DNA of 64,000 bases from Alistipes timonensis (GTDB taxonomy: Bacteria > Bacteroidota > Bacteroidia > Bacteroidales > Muribaculaceae): NCBI GenBank assembly GCA_023663385.1, contig JAMPHO010000001.1, forward strand, positions 381,220 through 445,219. The letters run 5' to 3'. The position numbers were made by a program, and so were the translations under genes. Positions within the stretch are counted from its first letter, which is position 1, and each line of letters starts with the position of its first letter. This document shows positions 7,386 through 16,193 of this stretch, piece by piece. The notes beneath the pieces were generated by a model that was given only the letters and a program-made list of their open reading frames with translations, made no database searches and had not been told where the DNA came from.

Positions 7386-8630
7386 TTAGTCGAGCGAGTG
7401 GATCACGAGGCCGGAGCGGAGTTTGGGCTCGAACCAGGTGGTCTTCGGGGGCATGATGTTGCCGGTGTCGGCAATGTCGATCAGCTGCTTCATTGAAACG
7501 GGGTAGAGGGCCAGGGCCATAGCCATCTCGCCGGAGTCGACGCGGTCGCGGAGCTCGCCCAGGCCGCGGATGCCACCCACGAAGTCGATGCGCTTGTCGG
7601 AGCGGAGATCGGTGATGCCCAGGATGTCGCGCAGTATGAGATCGGAAGAGATTGTCACGTCGAGCACCCCGATCGGGTCGGAGTCGTCGAAGCGCCCTTC
7701 GCGGGGGGTCAGCGAGTACCATTTGCCGCCGAGGTAGAGCGAGAAGTTGTGAAGCTGCCGCGGGGTGTAGATTTCCGCTCCCTTATCCTCAACGATGAAG
7801 TCCTTGTCAAGCTTGGCGAGGAATTCAGCGGGGGTGAGGCCGTTGAGGTCGCGGACCACGCGGTTGTAGTCGATAATGCGCAGGTGCGACGCGGGGAACG
7901 CCACGGCCAGGAAGTAGTTGTACTCCTCGTCGCCGGAGTGGTCGGGGTTCTGCTCGGCCTTTTCAAGACCTACGCGGGCGGCTGCTGCCGAGCGGTGGTG
8001 GCCGTCGGCGATATAGAGGTGGGGCATAGCCTCGAACTCCTCGGTGATGGTCTGTATCATCGCTGGGTCGTCGACAACCCAGAAGTGGTGGCCGAAGCCG
8101 TCGGGCGCGATGAAGTCATATTCGGGAGTTCCGGCGGCTACCTGGCGGATTATAGCTTCGAGGCGCTCGTTGTCGGGGAACGCGAAGAACACCGGCTCGA
8201 CGTTGGCGTTGTTGACGCGCACATGCTTCATGCGGTCGTCCTCCTTGTCGCGGCGGGTTAGCTCGTGCTTCTTGATCACGCCGTTCACATAGTCGTGGAC
8301 GTTGGCGGCGATCACTATGCCGTATTGGGTGCGCCCATCCATAGTCTGGGCGTAGATGTAGTAGCGGTCCTCGTCGTCCTGCACGAGCCAGCCGTTGTCG
8401 CGGAAGGCGCGGAAGTTTTCCACGGCCTTGTCGTAAACTTTGGGGTCGTGCTCGTCGGTTCCGGGTTCGAAGTCGATTTCGGGTTTTATGATGTGGTACA
8501 GCGATTTCGGATTGCCTTCGGCTTCGCGTCGGGCCTCTTCGGAGTTGAGCACGTCGTAGGGGCGCGATGCCACCTGTTCGATCATCTCTTTCGGCGGGCG
8601 GATGCCGCGGAAGGGTTTCACTTTAGCCAT
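7386..8630 (-). CDS. DUF1015 family protein
   Basis: A 414-residue cytoplasmic protein that matches DUF1015 along its whole length: N-terminal KPFRGIRPPKE and SRPYDVLNSEEA, a central IADGHHRSAAAARV, and PHLYIADGHH-type histidines that look like a catalytic or metal site. The family is broadly conserved and its biochemical role is not established; in other Bacteroidetes it is often found near serine biosynthesis genes, which are not seen here. It is a single gene with its own -7 box at 8669-8676. The start MAKVKPF is supported by family alignment. Confidence 0.85.
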   Translation of the reverse strand: MAKVKPFRGIRPPKEMIEQVASRPYDVLNSEEARREAEGNPKSLYHIIKPEIDFEPGTDEHDPKVYDKAVENFRAFRDNGWLVQDDEDRYYIYAQTMDGRTQYGIVIAANVHDYVNGVIKKHELTRRDKEDDRMKHVRVNNANVEPVFFAFPDNERLEAIIRQVAAGTPEYDFIAPDGFGHHFWVVDDPAMIQTITEEFEAMPHLYIADGHHRSAAAARVGLEKAEQNPDHSGDEEYNYFLAVAFPASHLRIIDYNRVVRDLNGLTPAEFLAKLDKDFIVEDKGAEIYTPRQLHNFSLYLGGKWYSLTPREGRFDDSDPIGVLDVTISSDLILRDILGITDLRSDKRIDFVGGIRGLGELRDRVDSGEMAMALALYPVSMKQLIDIADTGNIMPPKTTWFEPKLRSGLVIHSLD

Positions 8631-8668
8631 GGTTTCAGGAAGAATTTAAGGTTTGAACTACTTGAACG

Positions 8669-8676
8669 CAAATATA
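8669..8676 (-). promoter_or_regulatory. -7 box TATATTTG for DUF1015 gene
   Basis: On the minus strand this reads TATATTTG, an exact consensus match, 38 bp upstream of the DUF1015 start codon. Confidence 0.55.
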
Positions 8677-8781
8677 GCGAATCAGTCGGCACTTTTCCAA
8701 ATATCCCTTTAGAAATATGAATTATTTTTCGCATACGGGCGAATTGTTAAGGGCGTGTTAAGTGCGTCGGCGGTGGGGCAT

Positions 8782-8817
8782 AAAAAAAGAGTGGGGCTCT
8801 CACGAGTGCCACTCTCT
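8782..8817 (-). terminator. Terminator downstream of sodB
   Basis: AGAGTGG (8788-8794) pairs with CCACTCT (8809-8815); the A-run at 8782-8788 reads as T's on the minus strand after the stem. The rest of the 8640-8974 gap is AT-rich and shows no gene. Confidence 0.65.
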
Positions 8818-8974
8818 CCATTCATCACATTATGCTTACAATTAAGTGCTCTTTCAGTTTCTGTTACTCTTTCAGTTTCTATACTAAAAACAATGAGTAA
8901 TCGTAAGAGGTTGAAGTTAATGGGGTTAAAATCCATTAATAAGTGTTGGCGCGTGATGAGGCGCCGGTATCGTT

Positions 8975-9550
8975 TCAGTAGCGCCCCTCTACGATGGGCC
9001 AGTCGATAATGTCCCAGAGGTGTTCGAGGGCGTCCTTTCGGAGGTTCTGATAGTCAAGGTAGTAGGCATGCTCCCACACGTCGAATGTCAGAATCGGGGT
9101 GAGCCCCTTGGTCATGGGGTTGCCGGCGTTCGACTCCTGGGTGATGAAGAGCTTACCCTCGCTGTCGCGCGAGAGCCACACCCATCCCGAGCCGAAGAGC
9201 TTGACTCCGGCGTCGACAAACTCCTTCTTGAAGTTCTCAAATGAGCCGAAGTCGCGGTCGATGGCCTCGCGGAGTTCACCTTCGGGTTCGCCGCCCCCTT
9301 CGGGCGAGAAGGAGAAGAAGTAGAAGATGTGGTTCCACGCCTGGGAGGCGTTATTGAAAAGCGGGCCTTTGGCGTCGCGGATGATTTCTTCAAGGGGAAG
9401 GTCGGCAAACTCGGTGCCCTCGATGAGGTTGTTGAGGTTGTCGATGTATGCTTTTTCGTGTTTGCCGTAGTGGTAGTCGACGGTGCGCGCCGAGATAGCG
9501 GGTTCGAGCGCGTCGTGGGCGTAGGGGAGTTCGGGCTGAGTGTATTTCAT
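8975..9550 (-). CDS. sodB: Fe/Mn-type superoxide dismutase
   Basis: A 191-residue superoxide dismutase that converts superoxide to hydrogen peroxide and oxygen in the cytoplasm. The four metal ligands fall at His27, His74, Asp157 (DVWEHAYY) and His161, the same spacing as bacterial FeSOD. Length is typical, with no signal peptide. Whether it uses Fe, Mn or either (cambialistic) cannot be decided here, though Bacteroidales enzymes are usually iron-type or cambialistic. It is a single gene with a terminator at 8782-8817; no clear promoter box was seen upstream. Confidence 0.93.
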   Translation of the reverse strand: MKYTQPELPYAHDALEPAISARTVDYHYGKHEKAYIDNLNNLIEGTEFADLPLEEIIRDAKGPLFNNASQAWNHIFYFFSFSPEGGGEPEGELREAIDRDFGSFENFKKEFVDAGVKLFGSGWVWLSRDSEGKLFITQESNAGNPMTKGLTPILTFDVWEHAYYLDYQNLRKDALEHLWDIIDWPIVEGRY

Positions 9551-9581
9551 TGTTGTCGTGTTTTGGTTAATACATAAGGCG

Positions 9582-9622
9582 AGAGCCGCGGCCGGGGCAA
9601 CCAGGTTGCCAGCCGCGGCTCT
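9582..9622. terminator. Strong GC hairpin between sodB and porin gene
   Basis: AGAGCCGCGGC (9582-9592) pairs with GCCGCGGCTCT, with an inner GGCAACC (9596-9602) / GGTTGCC (9604-9610) stem, so two stacked perfect stems. No long T run follows on either strand; it probably ends the minus-strand operon that finishes at 9706. Confidence 0.5.
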
Positions 9623-9705
9623 ATTAGCAAAACGCCGTTAAGCCGTAAAGGTTCACTCCCCGCCGCGTCGCGGGTGCGGATTAACAATTGTTGTTTAACA
9701 AGTCG

Positions 9706-11385
9706 TCAGAATCGGTAGCCGATGGTGAACACGAGCTGCGAGTTGTTGTCGGTCACTTTGGCCGAGGGGCCGTCGTACCAGTAGCCGTCGTAGTCCTTGA
9801 AGGATGTGAAGGCGCGGTAGGTCGATTCGCGGTGCTTGTAGACGTAGGCCAGGTCGGCGTAGAAGCCGCTGAAGCGGTAGCCGAGGCCGCAGGTAATGTA
9901 CTGCGTGTCGGAGTCGAAGGTGTAGGCCGGGTTGGTGCCGTTGGTGTACACTTCGAGGTTGCTGTTCTTCACATCCTCCTTGAGGTTGGAGGCCGTGTAA
10001 GCGTAGCCGGCGCGGATGCTGAACTGGGGCGTCACTCGGAACTCGCCGCCGATGCGCAGCGTGTTCGATGCCTTGAAGTAGTTTTTGATGTCGCCGGTGA
10101 AGTAGTCAAACTCGGTGCCGTCGGCATCGCGGGTGTTCATCGCGTTATATGCCTGGTATTCGTAGTCGGCGCTGATGATGCCGCGGCCACCAATCACTCC
10201 GGCCACACCCACCATCAGTTTCCAGGGTGAGTGGAGCCGCCAGTCGTAAGTGGCGGTGGGGGTTTCATTGTAGTCGGGCGACTGGAAGCCGGAGCTGAAC
10301 CGCGAGTCGATGCGACCGTTGTAGGAGGTGGTCATCGACCAGTAGGTAGGCGTGTGGAACGCCACACCTATGCGGAGCTCGTTGATCGGCTTGAGTATGA
10401 GGCCGAGCTTCACGTTGACACCCGTGCCGCTGACGTGCTTCCAATTGGAGAGCTGGAAGCCGCCGTTGCCCGGCTGTATGCCCATATCGCCGTTGACGGG
10501 CACGTCGGCGTTGGCCAGGCTTTCGGTGTATGTTGAGTTCTGGGTATACCCCAAGTCGGTGATTCCTACTCCGAGACCCCAGTAGACAACGTTCGACACG
10601 TTGCCGCCGAAGTTGATCGAATACTCGTCGGTGTAGCCCGACTCGTTGACGGTCATCGCCCCGGTTCCGGTAGTCGCGGGAATCACGCCTCCGGCGCCGT
10701 CGCCAACCTCCTGGTACTGGAACAGCCCGTCGTATACGTCAGTCTCATACGGTTGCCCTTCGGCATCAACACCAACCTGCGGCGTCACCAGTCCGCCATT
10801 GAAGGCGAGCACGCTGAGCCAGTTGGGGGCGTTGGCCGAGTAGTCCTGGTAAGGGTTGTTGTCGGAGCCGTCGTCGAAGAGCGCCCCCGGGTCGTAGCCG
10901 TCGGTGAAGGTGGTTATGTAGTTCGACATAGAGGTGCTCAGGGGCATCCCCACGCCGGAATACTGGCGGTTGAAGGAGTTCAGGCGTGCGTAGCTGACAC
11001 CCCAGGAAATTGTCTGAAGCCCGGAGTTTCCGAGGTTCACGGTGCCTATGTAGCCGAAATCGTTGACATCGCATTTGGTGAAACTGTTGTCGCGGCCGCC
11101 GGAGAGGTTGCCCGAAGTCTTGGCGTTCATCATATTCACGTCGAACGTGAAGCCTATGTCGCTGCCGCGGTACACGCCTATACCGCCGGGGTTCTGGTTT
11201 AGGGTCGAAATATCGCCTCCGAGGGCGGTGAACGCTCCGGCCATCGACATAAACCTGGCGGTACCGCGTAACTCGGTCTGCGACAGGTTGTAGGCATCTA
11301 CGGCGCTCTGCGCCGCGGCCCCGGCACCCGTCGCGGCCATTAAAGCCGCGGCGAGCATATATCTGTTGGTAATCAGCTTGTTCAT
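9706..11385 (-). CDS. FadL/OmpP1-type outer-membrane porin
   Basis: A 559-residue outer-membrane protein with a cleavable signal peptide (about 1-25, ending AAAQ). The N-terminal region SQTELRGTARFMSMAGAF followed by ALGGDISTLNQNPGGIG is typical of OmpP1/FadL/TodX channels. The rest alternates beta strands and ends in aromatic FTIGYRF, the usual C-terminal strand of barrel proteins. The family moves hydrophobic compounds across the outer membrane; the substrate is unknown. It follows the low-complexity secreted protein gene by 48 bp on the same strand, so the two probably form an operon. Confidence 0.8.
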   Translation of the reverse strand: MNKLITNRYMLAAALMAATGAGAAAQSAVDAYNLSQTELRGTARFMSMAGAFTALGGDISTLNQNPGGIGVYRGSDIGFTFDVNMMNAKTSGNLSGGRDNSFTKCDVNDFGYIGTVNLGNSGLQTISWGVSYARLNSFNRQYSGVGMPLSTSMSNYITTFTDGYDPGALFDDGSDNNPYQDYSANAPNWLSVLAFNGGLVTPQVGVDAEGQPYETDVYDGLFQYQEVGDGAGGVIPATTGTGAMTVNESGYTDEYSINFGGNVSNVVYWGLGVGITDLGYTQNSTYTESLANADVPVNGDMGIQPGNGGFQLSNWKHVSGTGVNVKLGLILKPINELRIGVAFHTPTYWSMTTSYNGRIDSRFSSGFQSPDYNETPTATYDWRLHSPWKLMVGVAGVIGGRGIISADYEYQAYNAMNTRDADGTEFDYFTGDIKNYFKASNTLRIGGEFRVTPQFSIRAGYAYTASNLKEDVKNSNLEVYTNGTNPAYTFDSDTQYITCGLGYRFSGFYADLAYVYKHRESTYRAFTSFKDYDGYWYDGPSAKVTDNNSQLVFTIGYRF

Positions 11386-11433
11386 ATTTGGATAGTTTTT
11401 AGTCGCGTTATGAGGGGAAGATGGCCGAGTGGG

Positions 11434-12684
11434 TTATCGGCGACCGCGGCTGCCGGAGTAACCTCCGCCGCTCGAACGGCCACCGCCACCGCCGGAGTAA
11501 CCTCCGCGGCTACCCGAGTAGCCACCCGAGGAGTTGCCGCCTCGGCTGCCCGAATAGCTCGGGGTGGAGGAGGGTCTGCGGGTGCCGGAGTTGTTGTAGG
11601 CTGGAGTGGAGGGGCGGTTGGTGGAAGAGCCGCCGTACTGGTAGGTCGACGAGGCGCGTCCTCTGCCGCCCGAATAGCTGCCGGCGGGGGTGGTGCCGGT
11701 GGTGGGTCGGCTCACGGGAGCCGCGTAGCCGGGGCGGGTAGAGGTGGCGGGGCGGCTGGCCGAGCCATTGGCTGTAGCCGAGGGGCGGCGACCGTTGGAG
11801 TTGTAGATGCTGCCCCGGTTGCCCGAGCCGTAGTTGCCATAATAGCGGTTGCCGTTGGAGCCTCCGGCCATGGGGCGGTTAGGTCTGATGGCACCGGGAG
11901 GGTCGTTGTAGTAGCGACCACCACCCCAGCCCCACCAGTGGTGCGGCGGGCAGGGCGCGCCCCACGAGGGACCCCAGCCCCACGACCACGACGGACCCCA
12001 ACCCCAGGAGGGGCCCCATCCGGGACCGTACCAGTCGTTCCAATACCAGGAATTGTAGGGCCAGGAGTAGCTGTAGTAGGGCCATCCGCCGTACCACGAG
12101 TTGTAGTAGTAGGGGTAGCCTACGCCGAAGTTGAAGCTCACCGAGGAGGTGGGCACTGCCACGATCGTCGTCGTGCCGTTGCCGCCGTTGTAGGTGTCGG
12201 CATATGCGTCGCCCAGTTCGTTGAAGTCAACCTCGGGCACAGCGTCCTTCGCAGCCTGCGAATCGTGGAAGCGGGCCAGGCGCTCGGTGTTGCTCATTGC
12301 CGACATCTGCTCGAATTCGGCGAGCGATATGGAGTCGGGCTGGTTGGCAGCTTGGTAAGCCCCGCGGCGGTTATACTCGTCAACGTCGCGGGTCGAGGTT
12401 CCGGTAGGAACGTATTCCGAGGCTGCCGGGTAAATGCCGGCCTGTGTCCAGGGCACATATTCCGAGCCGTCAAAGTAGTAAAGCGTCTGCTGCTGTTGTG
12501 GCTGTGCCTGGCGGGTCTGCTGCTTTTTGGGCTTGGGGGTGGCTTTTGAGGCGTCGTAGTAAATATCGTCGTCGTAGTAGCTCTGGGCCACGGCGCCGGA
12601 AACCCCGCAGAGGGTCGCCGCCGCGACGAGAGAGAGCTTGCGCATTGTGGCTGTGAAGCGTTTCATATTCAACTTTTTTGTCAT
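11434..12684 (-). CDS. Secreted low-complexity Trp/Gly/Tyr-rich protein
   Basis: A 416-residue secreted protein with a signal peptide ending about AVAQS. The mature N-terminal part is mixed. From about residue 190 it becomes extreme low-complexity: a Trp/Pro/Tyr/Gly stretch (repeats of GPSWGWG type), then a Ser/Gly/Arg/Thr-rich tail with repeated GYSGSRGG. No enzyme domain is seen. Such sequences are probably disordered or surface-exposed. It is first in an operon with the FadL-type porin. The start could be 12684 or the ATG at 12666, six codons later; the second gives a more compact signal peptide. A -7 box lies at 12744-12751. Confidence 0.7.
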   Translation of the reverse strand: MTKKLNMKRFTATMRKLSLVAAATLCGVSGAVAQSYYDDDIYYDASKATPKPKKQQTRQAQPQQQQTLYYFDGSEYVPWTQAGIYPAASEYVPTGTSTRDVDEYNRRGAYQAANQPDSISLAEFEQMSAMSNTERLARFHDSQAAKDAVPEVDFNELGDAYADTYNGGNGTTTIVAVPTSSVSFNFGVGYPYYYNSWYGGWPYYSYSWPYNSWYWNDWYGPGWGPSWGWGPSWSWGWGPSWGAPCPPHHWWGWGGGRYYNDPPGAIRPNRPMAGGSNGNRYYGNYGSGNRGSIYNSNGRRPSATANGSASRPATSTRPGYAAPVSRPTTGTTPAGSYSGGRGRASSTYQYGGSSTNRPSTPAYNNSGTRRPSSTPSYSGSRGGNSSGGYSGSRGGYSGGGGGRSSGGGYSGSRGRR

Positions 12685-12743
12685 AGTTCCTTAGTTAGAC
12701 GGTCATAGACCTCAGAGGTTTAACCGTCCGGGCCTTGAAACTA

Positions 12744-12751
12744 CAAATATA
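12744..12751 (-). promoter_or_regulatory. -7 box TATATTTG
   Basis: Exact consensus on the minus strand, 59 bp upstream of the secreted low-complexity protein start. It is the likely promoter of the two-gene porin operon. Confidence 0.55.
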
Positions 12752-12901
12752 ACATTTTGCGGCGTATTTTTTCACGCACCACCCTGAGAAACTCCCGATT
12801 TTAACAACTTTAGGTTAAAAAGGCGGGTAAAAAGCAACCGGGGGTGGCGCGTGAGCACCATCCCCGGCGGTAAAGTTATGAGCTGTAAGAGTTGTCGGCT
12901 G

Positions 12902-13456
12902 TTATGAGCGGACGGTCGGTTTCATATCGTAGCTCATCATCGCCACGGTGAAGCCCCAGTAGATGAAGGCGAGGGCGCTGAGGAAGCTTACCATCATCAT
13001 ATCCTGCAGCCATCCGGCCTCAAGGAAGAAGAAACCGATGATCATGAGCAGGATGCCGTTGATCAGGTACATCCACCAGTAGCGCTGCTGACGGCCAGAT
13101 ACCGAAGCGATCACGGAGGCTATGCCCCAGAAGATGAACACGATCGCGAGGAAGTACGGGAACACGATTTCGGAAAGGACCACGCTGCGAACCAGCATGA
13201 AACCTACGAACATGTCAATGACGCCTCCGGCGATCCACCATCCCCAGCCGCGGGGTCGGTTGGTGCCTGAAGACACACAGAGCTGTACTACGCCGGCCAG
13301 GATAAGCAGCCAGCCAAAGATTTGCGAAGATACGGCGAACCCGGCAGCGGGCCAGAACCAGTAGCAGAAACCGCCGAGCACGAGGAGAATCCCTACAACG
13401 AGGACAATCCACCAGTATTTGGTCTGTCCCCAAAAGTTTAATGATAAGGCTTTCAT
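12902..13456 (-). CDS. HdeD/DUF308 family membrane protein
   Basis: A 184-residue inner-membrane protein with six evident hydrophobic segments, in paired repeats of about 55 residues as in HdeD/DUF308 proteins. It starts with a short cytoplasmic MKALSLNFWGQTKYW. HdeD proteins have been linked to acid stress in enterobacteria; the role in Bacteroidales is not established. It is a single gene, and no convincing promoter box was found upstream. Confidence 0.75.
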   Translation of the reverse strand: MKALSLNFWGQTKYWWIVLVVGILLVLGGFCYWFWPAAGFAVSSQIFGWLLILAGVVQLCVSSGTNRPRGWGWWIAGGVIDMFVGFMLVRSVVLSEIVFPYFLAIVFIFWGIASVIASVSGRQQRYWWMYLINGILLMIIGFFFLEAGWLQDMMMVSFLSALAFIYWGFTVAMMSYDMKPTVRS

Positions 13457-13622
13457 AGTTTTATGAAATAATTAGTGAAACATTTTCTCGGTTTGCGCGA
13501 TACGCGGCTCCGAAGGAGCGGGGCCGTTAATTATCGGTTTGATATTATAACACATCTTAACCGAAAAAGGTTGTCGTATGTTTCGCTATTTCGCCGGGGT
13601 GTGCGGTGTGTTTTTCAGACAT

Positions 13623-13778
13623 ATGGGCAACTTCGATACGCGGAAAGCCGATAACGCCTTCATCAACCTTTTCGGAGGCGTTGAAAAGCCCAAGACTAAG
13701 AAAGAGGAGTTAATCAAGGCTATGAAAGAAATGCCGCCCGAAAAGATAGCCGCAATATTGTCCGCTACTAAAAAATAA
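13623..13778 (+). CDS. Small hypothetical protein
   Basis: A possible 51-residue protein, Lys-rich, with a helical C-terminus (KTKKEELIKAMKEMPPEKIA). It is not recognised. An upstream in-frame ATG at 13578 would add 15 residues. It shares the AT-richer composition of the nuclease gene that begins 20 bp downstream, so they may have arrived together. Coding potential is only moderately supported. Confidence 0.4.
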   Translation: MGNFDTRKADNAFINLFGGVEKPKTKKEELIKAMKEMPPEKIAAILSATKK

Positions 13779-13782
13779 TTCG

Positions 13783-13790
13783 TAAATTCG
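13783..13790 (+). promoter_or_regulatory. -7 box TAAATTCG just before nuclease gene
   Basis: A consensus-like box ending 8 nt before the ATG at 13799, so any transcript from it would carry almost no leader. Confidence 0.4.
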
Positions 13791-13798
13791 CAATCGCC

Positions 13799-14959
13799 AT
13801 GAAGATAGAAAAATTCTCATCGAAACAGACGACCGACTATAGCGTTGCGGTCACCACCATAAAAGATGCCATTCTCCGCAGTCAGTATCAGGCGGCGAAG
13901 TTGGTCAACCGCGAAATGCTGTCGCTATACTACGGCATCGGACGATACATTTCTGCCAATTCCCGCGATGGTTTTTGGGGAACTGGAGCAATCAAGACTA
14001 TTTCCGAACGGCTGCGCATGGAACTACCCGGATTGAGGGGCTTTTCCGAGACAAGCATCAAGAAGATGCGACAATTTTATGAACAGTGGGAACCGGTGAT
14101 TTCCAATTCGACCGCCACGGCGGTCGAATTACCAAGAATCAAATCGTCGGTTACGACTGACGAAATTGATGTGAACGCTCTTCTGGTTCCTAAATCGACC
14201 GCCACGGCGGTCAATCTAAATCTTGACGAATTTTTGGAGTTGAGTTTCTCCCACCATATTGAGATTCTCAACAAAGTATCTGATACAAGTGTCCGTAATA
14301 AGTATATAAGCCTTGCCTTGTCTCAAAAATGGTCGGCCAAGAGACTCCGAAAAGAGATCGAAAATAACACAGCAGACCATTACGGTGTGATGCCATCCAA
14401 TTTTGGAGTGACCATCAGGGACAGCCGCGATGCAATCAAGGCCCTAAATATGTTCAAGGACGAATATCTCCTCGACTTCATCAATACCGAAGAAATCGGA
14501 ATCCGTGACTATCAGGATATCGACGAGCGGGTTGTCGAGAAAGAAATTGTCCATAACATCAAGAAATTCATTATGACTTTCGGGCGTGATTTTGCTTTCG
14601 TCGGAAATCAATATCATCTTGAGGTTTTCTCTCACGACTTCTTCCCCGACTTGCTCTTCTTCAACCGCGAGTTGAACTGCCTTGTAGTCGTGGAATTGAA
14701 AACCGGCGATTTCAAGACCAGCTATCTCGCCCAGCTGATGACTTACCTCCGCATTCTCGATGACAAGGTAAAGAAGCCCCATGAAAATCCGTCAATCGGT
14801 ATCGTGCTTTGCAAGACCGCCGACAAAGACTTCGTGGAATACGTTATTCAGGACTACGCCAAGCCGATGGGCGTAGCCACTTACCGTATGAACTCCGACA
14901 TGCCTGAGAAACTACGTGAGGCATTGCCTGATGTGGAAGACCTGAAAAAATTGCTGTAA
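13799..14959 (+). CDS. YhcG/DUF1016 family PD-(D/E)XK nuclease
   Basis: A 386-residue protein with an N-terminal DUF1016 domain (about 15-175: helical, with LYYGIGRYIS and the GLRGFSETSIKKMRQFYE helix-turn-helix-like stretch) and a C-terminal PD-(D/E)XK nuclease domain (about 210-386). The catalytic signature appears as FFPDLLFFNR followed by CLVVVELK, giving D...ExK. Homologues, including YhcG, are predicted DNA endonucleases often found on genomic islands and near restriction genes. The linker carries two copies of a palindromic insert, each encoding STATAV (see repeats at 14105 and 14197). Composition is AT-richer than its surroundings, suggesting transfer. No partner restriction-modification gene is present. 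Confidence 0.85.
   Translation: MKIEKFSSKQTTDYSVAVTTIKDAILRSQYQAAKLVNREMLSLYYGIGRYISANSRDGFWGTGAIKTISERLRMELPGLRGFSETSIKKMRQFYEQWEPVISNSTATAVELPRIKSSVTTDEIDVNALLVPKSTATAVNLNLDEFLELSFSHHIEILNKVSDTSVRNKYISLALSQKWSAKRLRKEIENNTADHYGVMPSNFGVTIRDSRDAIKALNMFKDEYLLDFINTEEIGIRDYQDIDERVVEKEIVHNIKKFIMTFGRDFAFVGNQYHLEVFSHDFFPDLLFFNRELNCLVVVELKTGDFKTSYLAQLMTYLRILDDKVKKPHENPSIGIVLCKTADKDFVEYVIQDYAKPMGVATYRMNSDMPEKLREALPDVEDLKKLL
14105..14130. repeat. Palindromic insert copy 1 inside nuclease gene
   Basis: A perfect inverted repeat with 12-bp arms AATTCGACCGCC / GGCGGTCGAATT around AC. In frame it encodes part of SNSTATAVEL. The core GACCGCCACGGCGGTC is repeated at 14197-14212. Confidence 0.8.
14197..14212. 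repeat. Palindromic insert copy 2 inside nuclease gene
   Basis: The 16-bp core GACCGCCACGGCGGTC is identical to the centre of the copy at 14112, in the same reading frame (STATAV). Confidence 0.8.
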
Positions 14960-15047
14960 CCAATCCGCGGCGACAGAATCTGATGGAAATTTCAACGCCG
15001 TTTGAACATGCAATCGCTGCTTTCCCCTACATAACGCCCACAATATT

Positions 15048-15078
15048 CCAGCCCGACGAATCCGCTTCGCCGGGCTGG
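15048..15078. terminator. Hairpin between convergent genes
   Basis: CCAGCCCG (15048-15055) pairs with CGGGCTGG (15071-15078). It lies between the nuclease gene and the oppositely oriented metallo-hydrolase gene. T-runs are weak. Confidence 0.5.
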
Positions 15079-15122
15079 ATTGCGTTTAAGAGGGTCGAAC
15101 TAATGGAGAGGAGTGCTTAAGT

Positions 15123-16172
15123 TCAGAGGGAGAGGGTTATGAGGCCGGAGCTGTCGAAGCGGGGGAGGGCCATCAGCTGCAGGGGCGCCGAGCGGTCGTA
15201 GGGGGTGTTGGAGCAGTTGCCGACGCGCACGCCGACGGCGGCCAGGGCCTTCTCCACGGCCGCGTAGGCTATGTCGGGGCGGTTGTTGTCGCGGCTGAGG
15301 TGGCAGAGGAATATGTTTTTCAGCTTCGCGGTGTAGATCCGGGCCAGGTATTCGGCGGTCACGGCGTTGTCGAGGTGGCCGTTGTCGGAGCGTATGCGGG
15401 CCTTGAGGTATTCGGGGTACGACCCGGCGGCGAGCATGGCGCTGTCGTAGTTGGCCTCGATCATCAGATAGTTGGCCTGGCGCATATAGTGGTCGGCTCG
15501 CTCTGAAATTTTCCCTAAGTCGGTGGCCACGGCCATTGAGTGTCGCCCGCGGGTTATGAAGAACCCGGCGTTGTCGGTGCCGTCGTGCAGCACCTCGAAA
15601 GCGGTGGCCTCGAAGCTCCCTATCCTGAAGGGGTGTTCCTTGTAGATGGGTCGGTGATAGTCCTTTATGCGGTTCGAGATGCTGTGGCGGCGCAGAATGC
15701 CGTTGAGCACCTTCGGGGTGCAGTAAACGCCGATGTGGGGGCGCTTGCGCACCAGGGTGTAGACGTAGCGCACATGGTCGGAGTGGTCGTGGGTGAGCAG
15801 AATCCCCTTGATGTGGTCCATCTTTATGCCGTAGCGGCGTAGTTCGTCGGTAACGGTGTTGGCGTCGACCCCGGCGTCGATTAGGAGCCCTGTGGAGCTG
15901 TCGCCTATGTAGGCGCAGTTGCCCGAGCTTCCGCTGCCGAACGATATGAAGGTCAGTTTGTCGGCTGGCTTGACATCCTCCATCGGGGTGAGGTCGTCGG
16001 CACCGTTGTTGAAAATCCCCTCGCGGCGAAGGCGCTCAACCTCCCGCTCTATGTCGGGGAGCCCCTGCGCGCGGTCGCCGGGATGGAAGAATCCGGCATC
16101 CTCCACGTCGTCAAACAGCCCCGGGAAGAGGCTGCTGTCGGAGGTCGTTTTCTTGTATCGGGCGGCTGACAT
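15123..16172 (-). CDS. Metallo-beta-lactamase-fold hydrolase (YycJ/WalJ-like)
   Basis: A 349-residue MBL-fold protein. The metal-binding signature LLTHDHSDH lies at about 125-133, preceded by FGSGSSGNCAYIG, the typical entry of the YycJ/WalJ-type subgroup; further ligands are seen as HDGTDNAGF, ATDLG and CHLSRDN. It has an extra N-terminal segment of about 70 residues with acidic stretches before the fold begins. YycJ-like enzymes are implicated in DNA metabolism and mismatch-repair exonuclease work; function here is uncertain. It starts 21 bp after the upstream methylase gene on the same strand, so it is the second gene of that operon. Confidence 0.8.
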   Translation of the reverse strand: MSAARYKKTTSDSSLFPGLFDDVEDAGFFHPGDRAQGLPDIEREVERLRREGIFNNGADDLTPMEDVKPADKLTFISFGSGSSGNCAYIGDSSTGLLIDAGVDANTVTDELRRYGIKMDHIKGILLTHDHSDHVRYVYTLVRKRPHIGVYCTPKVLNGILRRHSISNRIKDYHRPIYKEHPFRIGSFEATAFEVLHDGTDNAGFFITRGRHSMAVATDLGKISERADHYMRQANYLMIEANYDSAMLAAGSYPEYLKARIRSDNGHLDNAVTAEYLARIYTAKLKNIFLCHLSRDNNRPDIAYAAVEKALAAVGVRVGNCSNTPYDRSAPLQLMALPRFDSSGLITLSL

Positions 16173-16193
16173 ACGTTAGTTGCTGGCAGGGGA

